A stretch of 64,000 nucleotides of DNA, from contig OZ005610.1 in NCBI GenBank assembly GCA_963930655.1, positions 12,219,001-12,283,000 of the forward strand, in the 5' to 3' direction. Within the stretch, counting starts at the first letter, position 1, and the number at the start of each line of letters is the position of its first letter. The notes below the pieces were generated by a model. The model had not been told where the DNA came from. It saw only the letters and a program-made list of their open reading frames with translations, and did not search any database. The position numbers and the translations under genes were made by a program. Positions 10,005 to 21,268 of this stretch are shown here, piece by piece. The DNA comes from Myrica gale. Taxonomy: Eukaryota; Streptophyta; Magnoliopsida; Fagales; Myricaceae.

Positions 10005-12524
10005 TTCCACCATTTATTTACTCCTGACCTTCACAATATCAAAACCCGCATTTGCAGTATCTGTTTTTGCTTGTTTGTGGGTATATTCACTGGCCAGAAA
10101 TCAATCGAGAAATATATATTTAGCAAGGACAAAAAAAATCAAGCTTTTTGTTTCTTTTTCTTCTTTTCTCCAAACTTACCGAATTAGCCTGAGTTGTTTA
10201 TCAAACATGTTTGGGTAAAGGGACATTTCAAAGAGGATGATAAGTGAAAGAGGCAAATCTAGTCATTGAGGCCCTAAAAATGTTTCTTTCGCAACGAGAA
10301 GAATCAACGAATAACCCAGTCCCACCAAAAGAAAAAAGAAACAAAGAAGAACATAGTGACAAAACACAACACATGACGACCAGTCGTTTTGAAGAATTCA
10401 AATAGAGGACTGTCATTGGTACTGCATAGCATACAGGACCCAATAAGAGAAATTTGAAAACATAGCCCACCAGACGGAGAGCAGGAGAGAGAAAGGACAA
10501 CTAAATGACCGGATTACCCTCCACGAGAAAATATTTTCTATGTCCACCTAGACTCACTGTACGGAGACTTCCACTAGAAAACCAAGAACAAGAACGAGAT
10601 GGAGATGGAGATGGAGTACCTAGTTCTGCTGATCTTCTTCTCCACGGAGATGCCAATGCTGGGCCTCTCTCTCTCTCTCTCTCTCTCTCTGCATGCGTTT
10701 AACGACTTCCAGACGAGGATGTGGGAGAGGAGTTCCCATTTTAAATGAAGGTCCTCGAGTTTCGAACTCGTTTGTCTCCTTTTCAGAACTTTGAATTATG
10801 GTACTGGTCGGTTGGATTGAAACACGTGTATAATCCGCGCCGGATACTCTGCGGGTCATGGGGGCACGAACGAGCCACGAATTAACTCCAATACCATTGA
10901 AAACATTGTAAAAATCAAACCCGGTTCCCAAATTTAAGAAGCTTTTCATTTTGCAATTTCCCCAAGATTCATCTTCCACACAATTAATTTCAGCTCTCAA
11001 ATATAATAGCTTCTATATAATTAAAAAAAAATAACTTTAAAAAGACATTGGAGAGAACGTATAAATAATTGATTTTTCGTATAAGATTTTTGTTATTAGA
11101 TGAGTCAAGCTGAATTTATGAAAATAAGGTCAAAATAAAAATTTGATAAAATGATGTAATATAATTTGAATTTAGAAGGGTGGACCGTGGTTGGAACTTG
11201 GAAGGACTGGTTAGGGTATTAGGTGGACTAAAAAACAGTGCGAAAGGCAATATAGATATATTTGGCTGTGCTTGATAGTTAAGGCCAGTTGTAGTCGTAG
11301 TGGGTGGGTCATGTGAGGGGAGCGTAGTGGAGCCATCAGCCATCAGCCATAGCCATGCGTGTAACGGTCAAAAACTTCATAAAGAACCTTCTAAATAATC
11401 CACATGGGGAGAAAAATTGGTGGACCTGTCACCAGTCTGTAACAAATGGGACAAAATGGACTGGCCATATAAACCTCACTTTCCTTAACAAATAAATAAA
11501 TTACCCGATCTCTAATCTGGGATATGAGTTCATTAAAGTTTAATGGCTAACATGGAGACTTAGCATTTGTGAGTGTTTAAATTTTAGGTGTTAAACTTAG
11601 TGAAAAGTGAAGATAGATGATTTAAATTAATTTTTTTTATATTTGTTTGTAGTGAAAATAGATGATTTAATGAGAGAGATAATTTTTTTGTAATTTTTTT
11701 ATTAGGCCCAAAATTTTGGCACCCAAACATTATGAAAAATATGTATAAAAGCTTATTATCAAGGAGTCTAAAATTAGAGACCCATGTTTTAAAAGCCAAA
11801 GAGCTCAAACCATGGAAATTTGCTTGGAGCCAATTTAGGTAGGAAGCGTGAGCTATTACACTAACCTCTTCGAAATTTGCTTGTAGGTTAGATGGGTTCA
11901 CTTCGTGTGTGTGTGTGTGTGTTAGTATATGGCATCATGGAAATATATCTTCATAGATCAAGAAGATATTCTCAAATCAAGATGATTGAGATTTGTAATC
12001 ATCATTAATTAGTTGATACCGATTACCTTGTATAGTTTACCTTCTCCTCCTATAAAATGATAGTTCTTTATACAGTTTATATATACCTAAGAATATATAA
12101 AGTATTCTTCATTTTTCTGTCTTTTCTTTTATTTCAACAGTGTGGACTTATCATACTAGATTTAACGCTGCCCCTACAGTATTGCACAGTGAAGAAATAA
12201 GAGTTTTGGGAAGTGTTGTTTGCCATCATGGATTCAAGAACAAGGTTTCTCTTTCGTTTTGGTTATTTATATAAACCATCAGGCATCAAAGACATTGCCC
12301 ATACTCCAGATTATGCAATGTAAATCACACTATTTTAGCATTTTCCAAGTGGCAGTCAATAGTATAGAACCACTTTCAAAATAATTCTTTTAGGTGTATT
12401 TACATAAATGCCAATGGAATGCCAAAAAAAACACCACACTAGTTAACTTCAAAATTTGACACTTACTATATATATTTGTTATTCTAGGCATTTGACTCTT
12501 ACAATATACCTGATCTGTTTCTCA
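10005..12524. other. Intergenic between NET3C (5' end) and NHX (3' end)
   Basis: The NET3C promoter should lie just above 10004. A (CT)n microsatellite lies at 10661-10692 and a (GT)n run at about 11906-11922. An AT-rich MITE-like element is at 11575-11740. The remainder is AT-rich with only short unsupported ORFs; NHX 3'UTR probably occupies the last few hundred bases. Confidence 0.5.
11575..11740. mobile_element. AT-rich MITE-like repeat, family B
   Basis: The core contains GTGAAAAGTGAAGATAGATGATTT, with imperfect ends GTTTAAATTTTAGGTG and, inverted, CCAAAATTTTGGCACCCAAAC. Related copies are at 45752-45950 (same strand) and 48190-48365 (opposite strand), with a more degenerate one at 46660-46800. 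Confidence 0.55.
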
Positions 12525-15500
12525 TCACTGGATAATCGCTTCTGTTGGTGCACCCGGGAGATAGGGCACAAACCCCCTCCCACCAAACACAGGGCGCATC
12601 ACAGAATCATCAAACTGCCGCCAATAGTGATGCACAGTGTGACTCGGCGTGCTCCACAGCATACGTAAACTATCTTCATGGGGAACGTCTGCACCCATGT
12701 CAGGATCTGACTCTTGTCCATTAGCCAGAAGTGGAATATTAAAAGATTTTGGAGAAGATAATTCAGAGAAAATTATGTTCCCGGAGTGTTTCGGTGGTGG
12801 AAGCAATAACTTTATGAGAGGCTTCGTCAATAATCCGCCCACCTGAGATGACCAAGAACCGAACGTGAATCAAAGAATGAACATAAAAAAGACAGCTTAT
12901 CCTACTAGCGTTATCATCTTTCATCATTATGTGCAAAGGGCTTGACACTATGCTCACAATAGCAATTTTCAGACCACACACGGGTAACTGGATTGGCTAG
13001 CGCTGGACCTTGTCTCCCTTATGGTTTAAATGGAAGCAAGCTCAAACCTAGTCAATAAACAGCTAAATTTCAAACCATACGTTGGCTTATGAGCAGTTAG
13101 AAGATGAATGATTTCCCAAAATGTTGGGAGTATAATTTCCCAACGGATTCTTTGTTTGTATGTTCTAAGTGTTTTCAGTACAATCTTTGTACTGTTTCCA
13201 CTCTTTATTTCTTTTAATAAACTTTTCTTATTTATCAAAAAAAAAGTATGCTTAGAATAAACTACTTAAAGTTATAATCTTCCAATGTACTTATAGATGT
13301 ATGGAGTTTAGCTCCAGAATTACAAGGGGTGGCTTAAATGTGTAGTTTAGAAGAAAGGGAGGGATGGGTGAACCACTCGCATCACAACATATCTAGGCCG
13401 GTCGGAAACAACATACATGATGGAATTTAGGTCAAATAATCAGAAACAAAAAGTGATGCCATTCTACCAAAGGATGCCTACAAGACCATATTTACCTATT
13501 TATCCGTTGCTACAGGATATCTACCAAATTTTGTCGATATTAACCCCGTAGTTGAGGAGAAAGGGGTAGAGGAAATCACATGTACTTAAATTAACATGAA
13601 TTGGAAGTAATGGCAATACTTGAGAGAACACTCCAAGTCCAGGAGAAATTTGTAGCCCAAGTGGAGCGAGGTCTCTTACCACAGTAGTGAAGAGAACAAC
13701 AGTGATGGTGCTAGTGATCATTATTGCATTCGCCAGTAGTTGAGTATGCCCTGACTTTGTAAACTGCACACCGATCATGATACAGAAATGATCACATAAA
13801 AAGGTCAAGAATGGCTTGTGCACTGCTCATTCAGTTTTATGACTAAGTATGGTATTAAAAGATAAATACCATAAGTATTATATCACCTACAACTGCAAAA
13901 AGATTATATTTCAGAAAATGCACCAAGAAATAAGGAAAAAGCCATCCTCACCACCAAAGCATTACACACTGTTTACTACCTAGACAAAGTAGTGTGACCC
14001 ATAGAGGCCCAGCATGAATAAGGCTCCCAACTCAAAATGTTGTGAAGGGAGTCACAATACTAGCGATGAGTAGCAGGGTAGACTTGTCACAGTTTTACCT
14101 GATTATAAGCAAGTGCCACAGATACAGCACCTCGCATGAGTCCAGCCCACCATATGGTCACCTGTTTGAGTTATGTTATGAGTAATATAATTCAGCGAGA
14201 TGAAAAGTCCAACACCAGATACATAAGATATCTACCTGCTGCTTAAATCCGATTTTGTCATTCTGAGACTTCTTAGTTAAGTTTGAGATAAAAGATAGGG
14301 GGAATACAAAAGCTGCCCTTCCAATCAGAACCAAAGCAAGCAATATCAAACTCACCCCAACTGATGTCCCAGGACTGTGAAAGCAAAGGATAAGATCAGA
14401 CTACAAGAACGATAACATGCTAATGCAAATAAGAAAGGTACAATAAAAATCTTTGCAAGATTAAATACAAGAGAACTTGAACTAATTACTCTTTTGTGCA
14501 CTGGTGGACCTTACCTCTTGCTAACAACTGCCCACTTCTCGATGTCCATGGCATCCATACCAACATATAGGAAGATGAAAATCTCTGAGATAAATGATAA
14601 TGTTGCAAAAGCATGCCTGCAAGATTAAATGGGACAGGAAAAATAGCTGCCTCAATTATCATGAGAGTGACGAAAATAAATAAGTGGATTTCACTGTCAT
14701 AAAAAACTAATGACAAAGTTAACATACTTAGTAGTGATTCTAGAACTTTCAGTCACATTATGCCAGGTGTAGTGCGACATGACAATCCCACAAAAGAACA
14801 CAGTAAGAATGCCACTGAGGTAGAACAGCTGGAAGACAAGGTTTAGCATGATCATTAGACGAGAATGTTCTATAACATGAAATCCAAATGCTAATCTGAA
14901 ACAAAAGTAACTGAAAGTTTCAACTCAATATATTGAAGAATCTTACTTCAGCCATCATGTATGAAAGGTAAGCCATTAGAATCATAAGAGCAACTTCACG
15001 ATCAGTAGAGTGCCTGGCAAAATTCCGATATGAGAGACTTGAGTAAATAATATTACAAGAAAATAAAGAGAACCGAATACAATGTAAGCAAGCTGAAAAT
15101 TATGGTTGTAAAAGCTTCATAGGCTGAAACTTCGTGAGCAATACTAGATACTAGACAAATAAAGTTTTCATCCATCTGGCAAAATTCAATTAGCCAAATG
15201 CACTTGTTGAACTTAGGTTCTTAATCGATCATAATAATCCACAGTTAGACAAAGCACAACAACTGTGCATCAAAGAAAACCAAAGAAAACTGTGCATCTA
15301 AAGTTCACCACACCAAAAGAAATCCAAAGTCCACCACACCTACTATGTGAACTCTAGTGAACTACATCTAAAGTTCCCAAATAAAGCACAACAACTGTGC
15401 ATCAAAGAAAACCCAGAGCTTGCATGTGACGTGACTTTCGTACAAAGATAGAGACAATCAAAACCAAATAAAAGAAGCTTGATCTCAAAAAAACAACAAA

Positions 15501-18500
15501 AACAAAAAAAAAAAGGAACAAGAAGAAAAGAAAACGAAGCTTGATACTAGATGAATAACAATAAGTATTAAGCAAAAGGAAATTACAAGCCCTTGGCTAC
15601 CTGCCAATGTACAACTTCTTTATTACATACGCACTAAGCAATCCAACCTACAAGAGAAAGATACAAAATGTTAATAACTAATACAGTTCTCGTGCAAGCT
15701 ACACACACATCTCTTGTAACACCAAAGCAACCCGGAAAAAAAAAATTGCATGACTGCATTATGTACGACATTGCTTTTGTCTGAAGATATTGTCTTCCAG
15801 AAAAACCTGGGCCACATATTGTGTCACTGTTCTGAGTCTCCCCAATCAGAAAAGCCTAGTTGCTTAGACTTCCCTATATGCAAATGTAATGGATAATCCA
15901 TTCTCTCACCTCATTAACTAGGGTAAATTATGTGATCACTAAGTGTTTTCATTGAAGTGAGCCAGAAGGTTTCAGAAGCACAAAGAAAAACAATCCATAT
16001 CTCATGTCACCACATAGAATGGTAAAAATGAATTAACATTGCTGACTTTCAATGAAAGCAATAGTACAAGGAAAACTATAGAAGCTCAGCACACATATAT
16101 GGCGTGCATACACAGACACACTCACACAGATGGAGAGAGACTCACCGCAACCCCCAGCACCGTGCTGGAAAAGAATAAATACAAGAAATTTCCAAACAAT
16201 TGCAAGGCGATGGTTGAGGTGATGTGAGAAAGGTCAAATCTTTGGATTGCATTGAAAAGTACCACAGATGTGGCATCATTGACAACACCTTCTCCAAAGA
16301 CTAGACTGTACAGTAAAGGTCTCTCTTCCTGACTAAGAACCTGCCACATTAGACAGAAACTTAGATAGGAATGATTATCATTCTGTTTTCTTTTTTTGTT
16401 TTTTCGAAGCAAGACAGGAATCAGTATCTAGTAATTCATTAGTTTATTGTATACAACCACGACCTATTTTTACCTGTAATGTACAAACAGAATCTGTAGC
16501 TGAAAAGATAGCTCCAAGGGCTACAAGTAATGAAGTTAAACATTAATTAGGTCTGAGTCAAAAAAATAAAGCGATACCACGAATAACACTTTTCAAGCTC
16601 AAGCAAAGATACAGCTTTTACAAGGCAGGCTCTCTGTTTGCAGCCAATAATAGGTAAAGCATTCGAAATTAGGTCTGAGTCAAAAAAAAAAAGTGATACC
16701 ACGAATAACACTTTTTCAAGCTCAAGCAAAGATACAGCTTTTACGAGGCAGGCTCTCTATTTGCAGCCAATAATAGGTAAAGCATTCGAAACAGAGATTG
16801 TTAGATACAGACAACCAGAGAGAAAACAAAGAAGATGGTACAGATATTATGTGTGGAAAGAAGAGAAGAGAGAGAGAGACAGCACAAAGAGGAGGACCAA
16901 AAATTTCAGAGTCGAAAGCTTTCAATGGGATTCATCCAAATACTTGCGCACAGGTCAGATTCTGACCAATTCATAGGATCAAAGAAGAATTCACATACAT
17001 AGTCTGTGTTGGCTTTTGTTCACAATCGATATTTTGATAATTTCAATAAATGGATTAAGTTTACAAAATGAGTTAAAGACAAGAAAATTGAAGATCAAAA
17101 AAATGCAAGGGGCTCAAAAGTGAAGATTCAAGACCATTGGGTATAATTTTGTAACTCTTAGTTTCACTTTGACAAGAATTTGAATCACACACTTGCATAT
17201 CTTTTAAACCATGCATAAATTTCTCATCACAAGTTTGACAACCAAAATGCACTTTAAATGTTTTCAAAGCATCCCTATATAAACTCTCAAGCTTTGGTTA
17301 TACTTTTAGGAAGTTGGTTTTGAAATTGGGATTTCAAAAATGTCAAAAAACGAGCTTTTTAATTATAGCGGATGATGAACAATGTTATAGCGGTCTATGA
17401 AGCGGTCAACCTTTACATGAAGCGGATGACGGGGCGCGTGGGAAAAAAATTTAACAGCATTCAAATTTTATGACCGTTGGGCAACGGCTAGTTGAAGCGG
17501 TCGACCGGTACAATGGTAATATTGTCAGATCGACCCCCAAGGGCTAGAAACGGCTAGTTTTGATATATGACCTATATAAAGACCTTCCTAATGTCTCAAA
17601 AAATGGGAGAATGACCACATATCATTTCTATAGCTTGAGAAAGATCTTAAACCTTCTTATTTCATATTTCTCATATCATTCACACAATTACATCTTCACA
17701 TCCTTGTTATTGTGTGAATCAAAAGAGATAGAGCTTTCAATTTTCTTATCAACTCTTTAAGAGAGTTTAATTCTTGTTTCTGCCTATTCAAGAGAAGTTA
17801 TTCCTTTAGTGAGATTGTTCACTAAAGAAGAAGCTTAGAGAGGGTATATCTCAAGCTTGGTTAGGTTGTGAGTGTTGCACCCGAAAAACCACTTGGGTTG
17901 TGAGGGTTGAGCCCTAGAAAACACATGTAAAGTTCTCTAGCACCTGAAAGCTAGAGTGTACACTATTTGGAAGATAGTGAGAAAACATCAAGGCTGGATA
18001 AAAGAGCTTGAGATGTGGATGTAGGCAGGTTTGCCGAACCACCTAAACATCTCGTGTTTGCTTCTCTAACTCTATTCTTTACATTTAACACTTATTTACT
18101 TGTTGCATCAAAATACTTGTGCTAAACTAGCCTTTACTGTGCAAACACGATTTTGGGGGTTAAAAATGAAAAAGTTTGAAAACTCAATTCACCCCCCCCC
18201 CCTCTTAGGTTACCTTAATCCTAGGAATTACAGTCTGATCCCCCCACCTTGAGAATTTTTATCCAAAAGATTACCACATCATTAGAAAAGTAGAAAGAGA
18301 GTGATAGTGTTTACCAAGATAATCTCCAACCTCCAAGAAACCAATATCCAATTTTTTGAATAGTTGCGCCGAACCTGGATCAAGATACTAAAAGTTACAA
18401 CCATCACAAAACATAAAGCTTTTTCTGCATAAGTTCCAATCATTTGTGAACAAGAACCAGTTTTTTCATCCTTTCAATTGACTAAAATATTATGGTGGTA

Positions 18501-20588
18501 CCTTCTCAATTTCTACCCTGAGAATAGCATGATAAACATAGATTCTGAGGATAACATGAACATTCCATTGAGATCCATCAAACCAATTCATGCACAAGTT
18601 CTACCCAATATCATTAAGTTTAACAGCTAGAAAGAACATATTTTGCTGACAGCTCCAAGGCATGCACGAATATTGCAAAGTAAAAATCAGAAACCTATGC
18701 TGAGAATTCACACTATACAATCATTCTTACAAGGGTTTTCTAACATATCAATGATCTCAAGTTCCAGTGCTTTCTACAAACTCCACCCCTCTAACAAGAT
18801 AGAAACAAATTACAGGAGTTTCTGACAATGAGATCCAGCATTCAGCAAAGAAAGTAAACTCAATTCCTGTCTCAAGAAGGTAAACCTACTCATTGAGCTA
18901 TACTCCAAAAGAGATATGAAGTTGATAATAAATAGAATGTTTGGAACAGTTAGCACCAGAACCGTTTCCACTTTTTCCTATATTTCTTGATGCTTTTGTA
19001 GCAGTATCCCTTGCCACTAAGTTCATAAGAAATCTAGCAATACATTCTGTCTCCCTCATGTCATATTTCTTTTTACTTTCTAACAGCTGAAACTTCACTG
19101 AAATCAATAAATTTTGATGCCCCAGGGGAACCACAGTCAATTCAACTGACATGGCAGAAAATAGCACGAGGATGACAACTTGTGCAAGTGTGCATAAACA
19201 CTTACTTGTCATTGAATAAAATGCGCATGTAAAACTTAATTACCTACGTGTGCCTACATGCATATATGAGTGAAAAGTGAAAATCAGCCACCTAGAGAGA
19301 AACAAACAATACAACAGCTTGTATGCCAGACCGCATGGTTACGAATTCCATCTGATCTAAGCATGTCTGCAAATTCTGAACATACCTAGTGATATGATGG
19401 CAAAGGATATTAAACTACCAACAGCACCAAACAAAATGATCGTCATAAAGTTTCGGAAAAATTGCTTCTTTTTCACCTGAAAACTGAACAGGAAAAAGAT
19501 CTGATCAGATACTAAGCACCAAGAATTAGTATTTATGATACAACTAATGTTCTCTACTGTAGGAGTTGCCAATAAAATATCCCAATCCATCCACAATTTA
19601 CTAAAATCAACAAAAGCCGAGTAAAAATGAGGACAACACAGCAAAAGAGAACAAGTCTACTTCAAATATAAGGAATGGGCCTATCAATACTCCGCTCAGG
19701 ATGAAGGAAGATAAGATTCAAGTGTCTCTGATCACCCTGATACAAAGGGTAAAGACAAATATTTGGAGTTTACATTGAAGGAAGAACATGAGGTTAGGAA
19801 TGCAGGCAGAAGATATGCATTTTCACAGCAATCATTCATTATGATTCTGCTATACATTCCAAAAGCTAAAGGAGGAATAGGATCAACAGAATCTGGAGCC
19901 ATCATCCTCACAAGTAGACTTTGCATTCAATTAAAAACACAATAGAATAAAAGCAATGAACCAATGTCACAAGTGTAAAAAAGGTAATGCTGCAACTAAA
20001 CAAGACTTGGATATTAATATACTCCTATCGTCTAACATACAGCAAGACTTTTGAATCTCATGGAAATTACGCATAATGCACTGCAGTAGCAACATTGAGA
20101 TGTAGCGAAAAAAGCAAAAAGCATTAACTAAATAAATGTAGGTTGCGACAGAGAGTAACAAACTTACCCAGCATTGAATATAATAGGTGGAAGAAGATAT
20201 ATAAAGAAAAGATCTTCACTAAATACTAAGACGTGGGAGCTTTTTCCCTCACTAGTTAGTAGCAACACAATTCCACAACAAAGACCCTGTGATTAACCAC
20301 GAAAAAAATTTACCATCAGAGTTCAGCAATACTGCACTAAACACGGATATAAAGAACATTGCATTTACTAACAGTAATTATTGTGCGCGTAAGTGTATAT
20401 AAGGTGGAAAAACTCACAATGGCAAGGGCTGTAATTGACTCGGTTAGCCATCGACTCTTCTCTAACAGATGCCCAATTACAATACATGAAGTGAGAAGTA
20501 CTACAAACAGAGTTATAGCATCTACGGAAGCTTCGTCAGGGCTTCTCAACCCCAACCTCATCAGAACAGAGCCCAAACCGAAACCCAT
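12525..20588 (-). CDS. NHX: Vacuolar Na+(K+)/H+ antiporter, NHX1/2 type, 14 coding exons
   Basis: Exons (minus): 20588-20418, 20286-20168, 19483-19386, 18374-18315, 16520-16474, 16340-16146, 15647-15601, 15013-14947, 14828-14728, 14616-14515, 14374-14236, 14161-14099, 13763-13680, 12842-12525. All introns are GT-AG, phases close, and the sum is 1611 nt (536 residues), matching the 530-550 of the family. The amiloride-binding motif FFIYLLPPI is at 84-92; conserved acidic residues lie in ATDSV (D159) and FGEGVVND (E182, D187). The C-terminal tail ends with HHYWRQFDD, MRPVFGGRGFVP and PGAPTE. The protein exchanges vacuolar H+ for Na+ or K+ at the tonoplast, affecting salt tolerance, K+ storage and vacuolar pH. 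After TM12 the usual VFGLLTKPL reads VGGLLTKPL. Intron 4 holds a solo LTR and intron 13 a LINE-like tail. It is intact as read. Confidence 0.95.
13100..13244 (+). mobile_element. Short LINE 3'-tail fragment in NHX intron 13
   Basis: TTTTAATAAACTTTTCTTAT followed by TATCAAAAAAAAA resembles the 3' end and A-tail of plant L1-type elements. It is antisense to the antiporter. The 5' limit is a guess and I found no target duplication. Confidence 0.4.
16546..16789. repeat. 122-bp tandem duplication in NHX intron 4
   Basis: Copies 16546-16667 and 16668-16789 both begin ATTAGGTCTGAGTCAAAAAA and share CGAATAACACTTTT and GCAGCCAATAATAGGTAAAG. A few substitutions and small indels separate them. It lies just intronic of exon 5 (16520) and beside the solo LTR. 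Confidence 0.9.
17007..18232 (+). mobile_element. Solo LTR (1226 bp) in NHX intron 4, with 5-bp target duplication
   Basis: The LTR begins TGTTGGCTTTTGTTCAC and ends CCTAGGAATTACA. It is flanked by the identical pentamer GTCTG at 17002-17006 and 18233-18237. A TATATAAAG box near 17571-17579 marks U3, and C-rich sequence (CAATTCACCCCC) near 18185 is typical of the U5 end of Copia LTRs. No internal domain remains, as expected from recombination between two LTRs. It is antisense to NHX. A related LTR begins at about 63862. Confidence 0.85.
18191..18202 (+). repeat. Poly(C) tract
   Basis: Twelve consecutive C residues near the 3' end of the solo LTR; its length may be prone to sequencing or replication error. 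Confidence 0.9.
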
Positions 20589-20980
20589 GAAGTAACCTCA
20601 ATCTCAAAGAGGTCCAAGAAACTCACTGTTCATTGGCACGAAGATTTAAGTCAGTGTATCTCAAAAGCTCATATCTACTTTCTGTGAAACCAATCTCATG
20701 GATGTGTAACATTCAGTTCCCAAAACTCTGCATTCAAAGTTTTATAGACATGTCAAGATTTTAGATAATGCAATTAGCACAATGAATCCAAACAATATTT
20801 ATTAGAAACGTTATAGAAAGGTGATTAAACAACAACGAACCAAAGTCCTCTGCTAAACCATTAGAAAAGGAAAAAAAGAACCTTCTTTATTTATAAAAAA
20901 AATTGATAAATATTGGTTATTTTCCATATGGACGAAAAGACATAATTTCGGAAATACCAAGAGTGAAAAAGCTAGAATTG

Positions 20981-21229
20981 TGTGAAGATGTATCGGTAAA
21001 GTTCCAGAACAAAACTCCAAGCTCCAGATCAGCAGTGATTATCCAGCTCAGCTCAATTAGTTATAGACTTTGTTATTCTGTTATGTAATATTTCAGTTAC
21101 AGCTTAGTCTATATAATGTCATTGTATCTTGTATTATGATTTACGAAATATACAAGAATATTTCATCATCTCTCTTTCTCTCTATTTCTCTGCTCCGTCC
21201 ATATCCTTCCTCAATCTCTTAACTCTACA
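20981..21229 (+). repeat. 5' LTR of the Copia element
   Basis: 249 bp, TGTGAAGATG to CTCTACA, followed at once by the primer-binding site. It differs from the 3' LTR at four sites, each T here and C there. Confidence 0.95.
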
Positions 21230-21241
21230 TGGTATCAGAGG
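21230..21241 (+). other. Primer-binding site of the Copia element
   Basis: TGGTATCAGAGG directly abuts the 5' LTR; 11 of 12 bases match the complement of initiator tRNA-Met. Confidence 0.9.
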
Positions 21242-21268
21242 ACACTCTGAATTTTCTTACCTAAACAA

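Noticed and set aside
9844..10218. Plus-strand 124-residue ORF
   Set aside because: It lies antisense over NET3C exon 1 and its hydrophobic stretches come from AT-rich DNA; no family resemblance.
10606..10702. Small plus-strand ORF starting MEMEMEYLVLL with a hydrophobic start
   Set aside because: It runs into a (CT)n microsatellite translated as Leu-Ser repeats and stops; no continuation or splice-consistent exon.
17890..18040. Thought of as a gene leader because of the ordered TAGAGTGTA and CTCAAGGCT phrases
   Set aside because: The same phrases recur at 63862-64000 and lie inside a TG...CA element with GTCTG flanks, so they belong to an LTR.
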